Assembly (NCBI GenBank): GCA_963575745.1
Contig: CAUYUJ010016061.1
Coordinates: forward strand, 100,858 to 164,857
From: Prorocentrum cordatum
Lineage: Eukaryota; Sar; Dinophyceae; Prorocentrales; Prorocentraceae
Direction of reading: 5' to 3'
DNA: 64,000 nucleotides
Under the pieces are notes generated by a model. That model did not search any database. It saw nothing but the letters and a program-made list of their open reading frames with translations, and had not been told where the DNA came from. The translations under genes and the position numbers were made by a program. Shown here in pieces: positions 1 to 9,393 of the stretch (its first letter is position 1; each line of letters starts with the position of its first letter).

Positions 1-576
1 ACACGGTGAAGCACCCCGCGAAGGTAAACTTCACCCTGCCGCCCGGCAGCGCAGCCATCCTCCGGCAGGCGCCCGGCTACGAGAGCTTCGACGAGAGGAC
101 CGAGTGCCCGCGCTGCATCATGCCGAGCACGGGATGCAAGGATGCGCCCCGAGCCTTGTCCATGAAGCTCGACCGGGCCACGCGCTTAGCGGAGAGCAGT
201 ATCGAACGAGAGCAGGGACGGCGCGGGCTTGAGGTCAAACGCGAGACGTCTGGTGCCATGGCACCGGCGGCTCGGAGCCAGTTCTCTTGTTGCCCAAACG
301 CGTCGACGATCTGAAGATCGCTGCACGCGCGTCGACCGGCCCACCGGACACATCGAGAACGTCTTCGGCAAAGCAAAGGGCGTTGACGAAGACTTCACCA
401 GCTGCTGAACGCACCAGGAACGCAGTGCCGATGGCGCCGCGACGCTCGACCAGGACGAGTACATCGACGCCCTGATACCGATCAGGCACGTCGATCTGGC
501 CAAGGCCAAGGCTGACGAGCCGGCTGGAAGTCAGCGCTTAGACCTCTTCGTATCCTTCTTTGGAGCAAGGGCCTAA
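1..576 (+). pseudogene. Ty1/copia-like reverse transcriptase remnant
   Basis: This is a decayed piece of a copia-type polymerase, whose RT would copy element RNA inside cytoplasmic particles. Bases 6-185 encode LPPGS and TGCKDAPRALSMKL, which resemble the RT segment of dinoflagellate copia polyproteins as I know them. The frame then changes and VDDLKIA follows near 297-320, giving the catalytic Asp pair. A third frame (346-576) carries HIENVFG, then TGA at 406-408, then LDQDEYI and LAKAKADEPAG, which match the thumb and connection region. At least two frame changes and one in-frame stop show that it is dead. The 5' end lies outside the window. Family assignment rests on motif recall, not on a search. 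Confidence 0.68.
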
Positions 577-802
577 GGCCTAAGCGCTGCCCGCGCAGCA
601 CCGCGTCGCCGCGCGCATCGTCGGCCCTAGAAGCATCTCATTCGACGCGAGACGCAGCTCGATTCAGTCGTTCTAGTCACGCTGAAGGTCAAGGCACGCA
701 TCACATTCCCAGCAAGCGCGCAAGGCGAATCAGCGCGCACGGCGACGGGCCATTCAAGAGGGCGGAGGACAGGGTGCGGCATCAATCAGAGGGGCCGTAT
801 AC

Positions 803-1363
803 ATGCGTCTCGGCGAGCGCCACCGCGCCGGCAAACAGGCGCGCCACTTGTCGGGCGCAGTGAGCCGATCGCACAAGCTGACGCGCAGATCCCCATTCGG
901 CTCAAAGCTGCTTGCAGCATGCGGCGCAGCCGACGCTCTGCAGGCGCACCTGCTCACGCTGCGCGAGATGGCGCCCGGCCCTGCCGAGGTGATCGGGACG
1001 TTGAGAGAGGAGGGAGGTTGCGCAATCCCTGCAGATCTCGTCATCGAGGACATGCGCGTCTTTTGCGCCTGGCACATGGACCCGGCGCGGCCGCCCGCTA
1101 AGAACAGCATGGCGGGCCACTTGCGGCAGTTAGCCGACCATCTGCGTACCCAGCAGATCGAGGACCTTCTCTGGCGCAATACTCGAGACTTTCGGGCCGA
1201 CCTCATGACGAAAGGCAGCATGGGCCGGGAGCTCATGCTAAGCGCTATGCACGGCCAAATCAGCCATGACCAAGGTCAAGTTTTGCGACGAAAAGCGGAA
1301 GAAGGCCGTCCCGAGCCCCCAGCACAGTTCCCCCACCCAACGTTGCAGAGGCGACCCTCGTGA
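803..1363 (+). pseudogene. Ty1/copia-like RNase H C-terminal remnant
   Basis: An open frame of 186 codons follows the RT relic on the same strand. Its last third (LLWRNTRDFRADLMTKGSMG) matches the W-x-TRD-x-x-AD-x-x-TKGS signature that closes copia-type RNase H domains in dinoflagellate elements. Earlier, FGSKLLAACGAAD occupies the place where an FGAEL-like acidic motif is usual. The Lys where Glu is expected would remove a metal ligand, consistent with loss of function. RNase H would degrade RNA in the RNA-DNA hybrid. The 577-802 gap gives no clear homology in any frame. Together with 1-576 it is probably one degenerate element. Confidence 0.6.
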
Positions 1364-2990
1364 CTACGTCACAAGGTCGGCCTCCGTATCATTTAGTTTG
1401 CGGGCATTGACGGCGAGAGTCACGAGGAATTCGAGCACGCAAGTGAGTGTTGCTCCAGTTGGGTGCGTCAGTTGAGCAAGCGCGCGCCTGCTTGCATTCC
1501 TTCAGTAACCTCTCGCATGTATCAGGCACTTTTCATGAAAAGGCCGGTCAGCAGAGCCCTCACTGTCGCAGGCAGTTGTTAGGGGTACGGTCAGTAGAGC
1601 ACGCCAGCATAATTTCACGCGGTGGTTTCTTGGGCGGCTTGCTCATGGGAGACCATGCGACTGGCTTGAGCACCAGACTCGAACGGTGCCAGATTCCCCA
1701 TTTCACCCTGTCCTTGCCTGTATTTGCCGCTGCCATTTCAAAGGGCCGATCTTTGCGCGCCCGCCTTATCCTCACCCTACTCTGCCTTTGCAACCTCACA
1801 CGTATTGCTCCGCCTTCATGAAAAAGCTTCGCCTTTCCACCATCACTTCTTACACCCATGTCACGAGTTCCCCCAAGATGGGCGTTTGCGCGGGGGGAGA
1901 CGGGGGCAGGAGAGCCCCCCAGCCCGTGCCGCTCGGGTGCCCCGCACAACGTGCCCACCGAGGCGGAGGTGCTCGTGGAGCAGCCGCGGCTCCCAGATAG
2001 GGCCGCGGGGGGCGATCGGGCCGGACGAAGCCGAACAGCGACGAAGCGTCCCGACCTGCTTGACGGCGCCGGAGGCGCCCACCAGCGTGTCGCAGGAGAG
2101 CCCCCGCTCGATGTCCCTTCTAAAGAAAAACATTGGCATAAGCAGAACTTGTCCGAGGTCCGCGCGGAGTTCTTGGTTCGGCGCCGCGGAGCCCCCTGGC
2201 GGCGCCTCCGGCGCTGCCCTTGACGCGTGCCCCGCGCCGGACATGGGATTCCAGCGCCGAGCCCACGAAACCGCGCGGACTTACAAAAGTGTGCGGTGGG
2301 GGCCTTGGTTTACGATGGTGCCCAAGGCATCACCCCCTCGGATAGATGGAGGCGGATCTCCTCGGATGGGGGCGGCGGTGATATCCGTGTCCAAGGCACC
2401 ATCGGAGCCCCACTGGCTTCCAGAGCTTGGATTCCTGATCCTGGTTCCTTTTTCAATGTCCGAAAATGTAGGGTTGTGACGCCCCCTGTTCCTCCAAGAG
2501 CGGCCCAGGACCTTACCCAATGGCTCCTTATTCGATGTCCGACTCTGTATGGTTGTGTCGCCCGTTGTTCATCCAGGATGGGCCCGCGATGTCTTCTGCC
2601 GCCCCCAGCCCCGCCAGAGCCCTCAGTGGGTCTGTGGGAGCTTGTCGAAAGCGGCTTGGGATGAAGAGCTAGTGTTGGGAGGGAAAAAACAGACGCTAAT
2701 GATCGTCGATCCCTATGAAAAATGGGAGAGAAAAGCGGGAACGTGGAGGGGAAGACGAACATCCAGGAAGGATGAGCAATGTTGGGGATCCTGGGAGTTG
2801 TGTCTATGTATTGACGCGTGCCCCTGGGCCCCTTTCGTATCGCCCTGAAGGTCCGGGGCCGATGCCCCTCGGGACGGCTCCCGCCTCTCACTCCGGCCCC
2901 CTCGGGCTCCACCTTGGCGGCGCGCGCAGTGCTCTGGGTGGAGTCGGGCCCGACGAGAGGGCAGGATAGGGAATGGGGGGCTTAGATTCT
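1364..2990. other. gene-free stretch
   Basis: I see no convincing gene. Overlapping open frames on both strands at 1560-2480 look like products of GC-rich composition. Two similar segments of about 36 bases start near 2449 and 2528, sharing ATGTCCG and TATGGTTGTG-like cores, and may be a small direct repeat. Confidence 0.4.
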
Positions 2991-3197
2991 GGACGCCCGG
3001 AATGGGTACGGAAAGAATGGGTACAATGCCCCACAGCAGTTCCTGTTTATTTTGAACCGGATTCGCTGTCCACGCCGCCGCGGCCTGTGTCCATTCGAGG
3101 CAGAGGGCCGCCTGCCCAACAGCGGCCGCTGTTGATTTGGGACAACATTTGTTGTTGGGCATTGTATCCATTCTTTCTGTACCCATTTCGGGCGTCC
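2991..3197. mobile_element. MITE-like element with about 43-bp terminal inverted repeats
   Basis: Bases 2991-3033 and 3155-3197 are inverted copies differing at only a few positions; both outer ends read GGACGCCC. The 207-bp element encodes nothing. Its interior holds an 18-bp perfect palindrome, CAACAGCGGCCGCTGTTG (3118-3135). The flanks AGATT and AGATC just outside may be an imperfect target duplication, but this is uncertain. The structure is typical of a non-autonomous DNA transposon mobilised in trans by a transposase not present here. Confidence 0.7.
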
Positions 3198-3239
3198 AAA
3201 AAGATCAGCCACGCGCAGAAGGGGTGGGGGGGGCGGGCG

Positions 3240-3345
3240 GGCTTCTCAGAAGCACCCCTGCTTCTCAAAAGGTGCGGGCCTTGTCTATAGATGTAGGGCC
3301 GGCGCCTCCTGAGAGGCAGCCTCCTTCTGAGAAGCCCTCCCCCCT
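3240..3345 (+). repeat. dispersed direct repeat, copy A
   Basis: This stretch (TTCTCAGAAGCACCCC, then GATGTAGGGCCGGCGCC, then GAAGCCCTCCCCCCT) recurs at 4081-4185 with modest divergence. The preceding GCCACGCGCA plus G-rich lead is also shared. It may be a degraded interspersed repeat family. Confidence 0.6.
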
Positions 3346-3823
3346 CTCTCCCCCCCTTGCGCGCGCCGCCCACGAGAAAACTGCCCTGTGCAGCCGGTCT
3401 CCGCCCCGCCGCCGGGCGACTGGCACCAGGAGGCGCCAGGAGAACCAGCTAGAAGCGTTCTCTGCCCTGCCCTCTGCTGTCCTATATACGTACCCGCTTG
3501 CCCCCGGCAGAGTCCCCCGGGGGTCCAGGGCCCAGGGCCATGTTTTGTCTCCGGAGGGCTCCCGCCTTTCACTCCGGCCCCCTCGGCGGCGCGCGACGAG
3601 GGCGGGCCACAGCTGCTTCTCAGAAGGGATCGGAGCCCTCCGGAAGCTTCTCTCGGCCACGCGCGCAGGGGGGGCAAGTCAGAGGAGGAGCAGGTAACCA
3701 TGCCACTACCCTTCGCCCGTTTTGCCCCTTTCCTGGCCTTCTGGGAGGCCCTCGTCGCCCCCCCTGGATTCGCCCCGAAGTCCTGGTCAGAACGCACCCC
3801 GGGAGAGATCCGGGAGTAATGCG

Positions 3824-4013
3824 GGATGACGATTAATAAAAAACATTGGAAGAGAACGATTCAAAACATAGTTTTCTGCTATGCCTGCACAATTTTCTGA
3901 CTGGAGGAGAACGATCAAGAAATAGTTTTCCAGCCCGCGGCCGTTTTTTTCTAATCGTCATCCCAGGCGCCGCCGCGTGAACACGACCCCTGGTCATTTA
4001 TTAATCGTCATCC
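3824..4013. mobile_element. MITE-like element with 17-bp perfect terminal inverted repeats
   Basis: GGATGACGATTAATAAA at 3824-3840 is the exact reverse complement of 3997-4013. A third, imperfect copy in the inverted orientation lies inside near 3947-3964. The 190-bp element has no coding capacity and is richer in A+T than its flanks. Two internal stretches containing GAACGAT and ATAGTTTTC repeat about 55 bases apart. No clear target duplication is visible. It is most simply a small non-autonomous DNA transposon. Confidence 0.65.
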
Positions 4014-4080
4014 TCCGTTAAGGTATCAGAGCTTCCCAGAGGCTTTCTCGGCCACGCGCACAGGGGGTATGGGGGGGAAG

Positions 4081-4185
4081 GTTTCTTAGAAGCACCCCTC
4101 CTTCTCAGAAGGCGCTGGCCTCGTCTGTAGATGTAGGGCCGGCGCCTTCTGAGAAGCAGCCTGCTTCTAAGAAGCCCTCCCCCCT
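4081..4185 (+). repeat. dispersed direct repeat, copy B
   Basis: Second copy of the repeat at 3240-3345, same orientation, with the same order of TTCT-AGAAGC stems and the GATGTAGGGCCGGCGCC core. The TTCT(C/T)AGAA units are themselves short inverted repeats. Confidence 0.6.
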
Positions 4186-4844
4186 CCCCCTAAATCCCTT
4201 CTGCGCGCCGCCAACTTTCTTAGAAAGCGTGAGGGCTTCTCAGAAGCCCGCTGCCTTCTGGAAAGGCCGCCCCCGTTGCCCCCAACCCTCGCCATTTTCC
4301 GCCCTTGTTCGGCCTCCGCTAGGCTTCTCCTCGCCACGGTTAGATTCGCGACGAAATCCAGGCCAGGGCGCACCCCCATCGAGGGAGAGAAAGGGCCTGG
4401 ACTTCTCGGCGCGGCGAGAAGCGACCGGCGACGAGAAAGGGGTCCTGGGGACATTGTCGACAGTCACAGCGCTGAGTCATGATGAGCCATTATCCGATGT
4501 TGCCCTCGCATCCCTGCCCCTTTGGACCATCCTTGGCAACTTTCGCCGGCTAGCCCAATTCGAGCAGTGTCGACATGGCCTTGCAAGGCCCTGGCATCCT
4601 CATTATCGTACGTCCTGCATATCTATGTGCGTATATATGTATGCAAACATACAGATGCATCTATATATGTTTATATACATATATATCTTCCAGTAATGCG
4701 TGTCCCGCCCCCCGCTGGTCGGGCACGCCCGTGCGCCTCGCGAAGGCCTCGGGGATGGGAGCGCTACCCCCCCCTGTGGTCATGGCAATGTGAGCGTGGC
4801 GTGGTGGTTGGGGCCAGTGCTCCCCCCTGTGGGTGTGGGGTGGT
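4186..4844. other. gene-free stretch with AT-rich patch
   Basis: No gene recognised. A TATATA/GTATGC-rich patch at 4615-4690 contrasts with GC-rich flanks and ends in a pyrimidine-CAG-like TTCCAG. It could be intronic, but no flanking exon is evident. Confidence 0.35.
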
Positions 4845-5090
4845 TCGTCGTCGTCGTCGACGTCGTCGTCGTCGTCGTCGTCTTCGTCGGTCGTCGTCGT
4901 GGTCGTCGTCGGTTGGCGTCCTCGTCGGCGTCGGCGTCGGCGTCGGCGTCTGCGTCGTCGTCGGCGTCGCCGTCGTCGTCGTCGTCGTCGCGTCGCCGTC
5001 GCCATCGCCGTCGCCATCGCCGTTGGCGTCAGCGTCGGCGTCTGCGTTGTCATCGTCCTCAGCGTTGATTTCGTCGTCGTCGTCGTTGCC
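4845..5090. repeat. (GTC)n-rich trinucleotide microsatellite
   Basis: About 245 bases of GTC/GCG/CGT triplets with interruptions. Because the period is 3, long homopolymeric open frames appear on both strands (Val, Ser, Arg and Asp runs); these are not genes. Confidence 0.9.
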
Positions 5091-5204
5091 CACCCCCCCT
5101 CCCATCCCATCTAGGGGGGGGCTTTGGAAACTTGGGGCCCATCCCATCAGAGGGGGGGGCTGCGAACCCTCGATCCAGGATCATATAGGGTCATCTTGAT
5201 TTCT

Positions 5205-5960
5205 TCTGAGGCCGTCTTTGCCGTCTTTGGACCGTCTTGGAGGCCATCTTAGACGGAGAAAGGCCAATTGGGCATGGTCCACACGGGTAACTTGCGGGAT
5301 TCCCCGAGACCCCATGTTGATCTTTCTGGAAGGGCCGAAGAGTGCTAATGTTTGGCACCGTGGTTGGGTTGTGGGTCAAAGGCCTCTCAGATGCCTGTTG
5401 CTGTCCTCTGGGATGCTTCTCGGGGGCGTGTATGATTCCTATCTAGGGCCGCTTTGGAGTCTTGGGGCATCTCTGGGGCCTCTATATATCGAGCGCTTCT
5501 CGGGGGCCCTTGGGAGCATGTTGGGAAAGCAATATCTTAGGGGAAGGCTCCAAAGGCCCATTCGTTTTCTCTCTTCTAGGGTCCCTCTTGGGGCTCTTTT
5601 TGAAGCCTCTTGGGCCATTTTGGGTGGGCCAGTGGGCCGTCTTGGAGCTCTCTTCGGCCGTCTTCGGGGCCCTGTTGACCGTCATCTTGCGATCTTGGGA
5701 GCCTCTTGTGCCCTCTTTGGAGTTCTGAAGCCCGATTAGGCGAGAGCGCCCAAATCATTTAAACACACCTGGAGCAACAAGTATGTTGGCTTCTTGGGGT
5801 CCTGTTGGGGGGAATCCTGCTGCCATCTCGGGGCGTCCTGGAGGCCTCCAATGCCGTCTGGAGGCCATCTTGGGCCGTCTCGGAGCGCTTGTGAGCCGCT
5901 CTGTGGCCTCTTGGACCGTCCTGGGACCCTCCTCGGTGCCTCCTGGCCCGTCTTGGAGCC
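5205..5960. repeat. degenerate short-period repeat block (CTTGGGGCC family)
   Basis: Quasi-repeated decamers of the form GGCC-TCTTGG(A/G)-GCC fill this block. The same family appears in the opposite orientation at 45650-46060, 47210-47800 and 50580-51110. It translates into LGxxWGPLG-like strings in several frames but shows no constraint to one frame. Confidence 0.6.
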
Positions 5961-6780
5961 CCCCCCTTGGCTTCCTGGAAGCTGTCGTGCCGGACGCCCC
6001 GGGCGTCGCGCGGCGCGGTGGTGGCTCCGCCCCTCGGCAAACACCGCTCCCCGCCTGCTGCCGATGCTGCTGCGCCTTCGCTCGGGGGCCCCCCCACGCA
6101 GCGCGGCGGCCACGCTGCACGGCGAGTCGGCGAGGCTTCGGGGTCGCCGCGCGTTGGGACTCGGGCCGTTCTCCGAGCACGTCTCGGGCGACCGGGGCCC
6201 CCGAAGGCCTCCGGGACCGTGCGGCGGACAGGGCGTGCGGGTGAGACTTCCTGGGGCCGCCGAGGCCGCCGCACGGTCTGCCGGCCCCGGAGCGCCCTCG
6301 GCGGGGCGCCGCGCCCCGAGGCTCAAAAGGCCAGACCGCCGCGGAGAACGGCCGATACCCCCGCGACAACCTCGGACCTCGAGGGCCCCCCACAAACAAG
6401 GGCCAAAAATGCCCACGTTTCGACCTAATCGATTCACTCATGGGACATCGAGCGAATCATATTAAGAAAAAGATAGTATTAATAATATTAAGAAAATGAG
6501 AAGAATAGAAAGAGGAAGAGGAAAGTGCGGATAAAGCCGAACTCATGACTAGACGAGAAAAAAAACAGACCATAAGAACGAAAAGAGAATAGTAGCAGCA
6601 TAGAAGAAAAAATAATAACCACTACAAACCACATCGTGTTGACTATACTCACAACCCTCATCATACTCTCCTCATCCTCACTCACTACCTAAGTCTCAGT
6701 TCTATTTCCTCCTCCTGCTCCTTCTCTCTTCCTCCTCATCCTACTCCTCCGCACTCATCTCCTCTCCTCTCCTATCCTCC
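5961..6780. other. gene-free stretch with sharp composition change
   Basis: GC-rich sequence (5961-6440) gives way abruptly to AT-rich, purine-rich sequence (6455-6660), then to pyrimidine-rich sequence leading into (CCT)n. Frames open on both strands in the GC part look non-coding. Confidence 0.4.
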
Positions 6781-6810
6781 TCCTCCTCCTCCTCCTCCTC
6801 CTCCTCCCCT
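6776..6810 (+). repeat. (CCT)n tract, possible splice-acceptor polypyrimidine tract
   Basis: About ten CCT units followed by CCCCTGCAG. The tract ends in CAG/G immediately before a long open frame, which is what a 3' splice site would look like. Confidence 0.55.
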
Positions 6811-6814
6811 GCAG

Positions 6815-7084
6815 GAGGTGAGCCTGGCGGTCAGGCACGCCGCGCAGGCCCGCGTGGCGGCGGCGGCCGCCACAGCGGCCGCCGCGGGCTCGCGAGTGGC
6901 GGCACGCGGGGCCGTGGAGGTCGCCGCCTCCGCGAGCGCGGCGGCGGCAGGCGGCGGCGGAGAGTCCCCGTGTGGCCAGGTGCTGCAGCAGCTCGGGCTG
7001 GCCACCCTCGTCGGCGCGCTGTGCGTAGGCGGGCTGCTGCTGTGGCATCGCGCGAGGACCGCCAGGAAGCAAAAGGGGCCCTGA
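6815..7084 (+). CDS. possible terminal exon, tail-anchored membrane protein
   Basis: If 6814 is a splice acceptor, reading from GAG at 6815 gives about 89 codons ending in TGA. The first 50 residues are Ala-rich with Arg and Glu and could be helical. A hydrophobic segment (LATLVGALCVGGLLLW) near the C-terminus is followed by the basic tail HRARTARKQKGP. That is the layout of a tail-anchored or single-pass protein. No ATG starts the frame, no upstream exon was identified and no family was recognised. The Ala-rich part could simply reflect GC-rich codons, so this is tentative. Confidence 0.35.
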   Translation, partial: EVSLAVRHAAQARVAAAAATAAAAGSRVAARGAVEVAASASAAAAGGGGESPCGQVLQQLGLATLVGALCVGGLLLWHRARTARKQKGP

Positions 7085-7172
7085 GGGAGACGGGTCCCGA
7101 GGCTCCTTCGCTGCGTTCGGCCTCTGCGGGGGGCCCTCCCCGGGCCCCAGGACGGTCAGCAGCCGGCTCGGG

Positions 7173-7442
7173 ATGGCGAACTTGTTCTTGGAGAAGGCCA
7201 CGGGATTTCTTGGACCCGTTTCCCCCAGGACTTGTTTTTTTCGTGATGCCAAGAGGAGCAAGGAGCAAGTCGGGGAGGTGCTGGCCACGGCGGGCGCGTG
7301 CCAGCTGGCGGTGGTGTTCTCGGCCTCTGCGGTCTTCCTGCTGGGGCTGCTGGTAGAGCTGCCTCCCCACGTCGTCGTCTTTGCCCTGGGCACCGTCTGG
7401 AACGTGGTGACGCACAGCCCTGGCAGGCAGCTCAGCGCCTGA
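7173..7442 (+). CDS. hypothetical small membrane protein or exon
   Basis: An 89-codon frame starts at ATG and ends at TGA. Residues from about 43 to the C-terminus are markedly hydrophobic (CQLAVVFSASAVFLLGLLVE, then HVVVFALGTVW), suggesting one or two membrane segments. It lies 88 bases downstream of the possible exon at 6815-7084, on the same strand but in a different frame. The opposite strand is also open here. No homologue is recognised. Confidence 0.25.
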   Translation: MANLFLEKATGFLGPVSPRTCFFRDAKRSKEQVGEVLATAGACQLAVVFSASAVFLLGLLVELPPHVVVFALGTVWNVVTHSPGRQLSA

Positions 7443-8900
7443 ACCTCGGCCAAGCCTCTGATTCCCGACGTTTGTTTTCCCTGGACGGGGCTCGACAGCT
7501 ACTTCCCCTCGTGAAGGGTGGGACGCCAGGGAAAAAGTGTGGATTGACCCGTCTGCGCAAGTGGCAGGAGACATGTCGAGCCATGCTGCTGATACGTCCG
7601 CGAAGCTTCAGAGCCCAGGAGTGCACTCCTGTGCACAGACGCCGCGCCGTGAGCTGTGCAAGCAGGAACGGTTCTAGGCGGCGCTCCCAGCCAGCGCGCG
7701 GGTGAAGCTTCATCCGCCCAGATGCAGCCTTCTCGTCATCATCCTCCTTCCCATCTTTACCACTGCGCTGATGGTCCACTACTGTCGCCGGTGGCCTCCT
7801 CCAGCCGCGGCGACGCACGCCAGTCCACAGCCGCCCTTTCCCCCCCCCCCCACCCCGTTTGCGCTCGGCAGCGAGCTGCGCAACGAGTGGTTTCAAGCCT
7901 ACAGTCGGGGCGCTGAAGAAGGAACCCTTTTGGTTGGGGAGGGGCTCCGCGTTCCTTAATTGTTTCGCAGCTTGCCTCAGGCTTCCCTTATGTTTTCGAT
8001 CGGAAATCGAAGTTTAACGTATGGGAAAAAGGGGCCTCGTTCCTTATTTTGGGTTCCTTAGGTCAACGCCCCGACTGTACTACGGTGAAGGGAGACGGAG
8101 TCGGGTCAAGGCACCCTCTGCCACGCACCAGCCAAGAAGGGGACGTCGTGCTGCTCGGCTGCTGCTGCTGCTGCCCCTGCTGCTGCCGCCGCAGCGGCGG
8201 GCAGGATTGGTATCCATATCCACCGCGTCTTGGAGTTCCGGGTCCCTTCCACAGAAACCAGAGGCTCAGTGTCGGGGGCGGAAGAGAGGGGGGGGGGATG
8301 ACTAAGGGGGGGGTGGATATCATGGCGCCGGCCATGATATCTCCGCAGATTTCATGGCGCCTCTTCTTATTCCATTACGTCCCAGGCCCCCCCGCTGGGC
8401 CGCGCACATGCCGCCGGTCATGATTTGCACCCCCCCCTCTTGGACACCCCCCTCTTGGCCGCTCCCGACAGTGGATAAGTATGGAGAAAAGATTGGCCCC
8501 TGAGGGCTCGGGAGTTCTCGATGTCCACTGCGCCTCGGCCCCCAGGCGCCCCCTTCCCCGAAAGTCCAAGGCGCAGTTGAAGTGGATGTAAGGCGTGCGC
8601 GCAGCAATGACCCCGGCCGCCGCTGATGCTGGTGCTCGTCGTCGTCATCGCCCCTCTCATCCTGCGCATTTCCCTGCTACTGCCATGTTGCCATTCTGGC
8701 TCAGGCCTTGCCCACAATCACCCGGAGGCTGCGCGGAGCTTGTCGTCGTAGGAGAACAAGTTCTCCATCCTTGCCGCCAGGCCGCCCCACCCGCCATCCT
8801 CCGCCTCCTCATTCTCAGGCGCACATTGCTTGCAATTTTGCCTCTCGACTTAGCTGATCTTGAGTCGCTCGCCCTGCTGAGCTGTCTTCTGCCCCGGGGG
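7443..8900. other. gene-free stretch left of the gap
   Basis: No convincing gene. It contains a short CTG-rich tract (8158-8205), several C- and G-runs, and a strong hairpin at 8316-8341. Confidence 0.4.
8316..8341. repeat. inverted repeat, 11-bp arms
   Basis: GATATCATGGC and GCCATGATATC flank a four-base centre and form a perfect 11-bp stem. A weaker inverted partner lies at about 8410-8436. No terminator or gene end is associated. Confidence 0.6.
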
Positions 8901-9000
8901 NNNNNNNNNNNNNNNNNNNNNNNNNNNNNNNNNNNNNNNNNNNNNNNNNNNNNNNNNNNNNNNNNNNNNNNNNNNNNNNNNNNNNNNNNNNNNNNNNNNN
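8901..9000. other. assembly gap (100 N)
   Basis: Exactly 100 undetermined bases, the usual placeholder for a gap of unknown size. It abuts the GA microsatellite at the 3' end of retrotransposon copy 1, so further element copies or microsatellite may be missing. Confidence 0.97.
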
Positions 9001-9026
9001 GAGAGAGAGAGAGAGAGAGAGAGAGA
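9001..9026. repeat. (GA)13 microsatellite
   Basis: Pure GA repeat, truncated on the left by the gap. On the minus strand it is the (TC)n tail of retrotransposon copy 1. Confidence 0.95.
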
Positions 9027-9393
9027 TCGGACATGTAGGCGGACCAGGGTCCGTCCGCGAGGCGCACTGCGGTGCGACAACTCGCCAAACACTATTTGCG
9101 GCGGTGCAGCCTTAAGATACGAGGGCGGGCAACAAAACCCCCTCCCCCGGCGCAATGCGACAGACGCTACAGACGGCGGACAGACGGTGACGATCTCACG
9201 TGTCAGACCGCGTGAAGAAAGAGGCCCCAACAAGGAAGGCGACGTGCTGACACGTGGCTAGGCGGCTTGGCAGACCGCCAGTTGGGCGCTTGGCCGCAAA
9301 GCGGCGCGCAGGGACGGGGCACCCCCCGCCCCCACGCCCTGACACCGTGGACGCGGAGCCACGCGTACACACGGGCAGGCAGAAAGGAGGAAA
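9027..9393 (-). promoter_or_regulatory. 3' untranslated region of copy 1 with terminal hairpins
   Basis: It follows the ORF2 stop and ends at the microsatellite. Two hairpins lie beside the 3' terminus: CGGACCAGGGTCCG (9040-9053, 6-bp stem) and CGCACTGCGGTGCG (9063-9076, 5-bp stem). In LINEs whose RT recognises its own RNA, a 3' stem-loop next to a microsatellite tail is the usual recognition site; that role is inferred here. Confidence 0.6.

Noticed and set aside
1724-2479. 251-codon plus-strand frame
   Set aside because: Strands and frames around it are similarly open, composition is GC-rich and no motif or family was recognised.
4661-5147. Long Arg, Asp, Ser and Val-rich open frames at the GTC tract
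   Set aside because: Period-3 microsatellite is open in all frames on both strands; not coding.
5736-6465. Overlapping 220-230-codon frames on both strands
   Set aside because: They lie in GC-rich and degenerate-repeat sequence and show Arg/Ala/Gly/Pro bias only.
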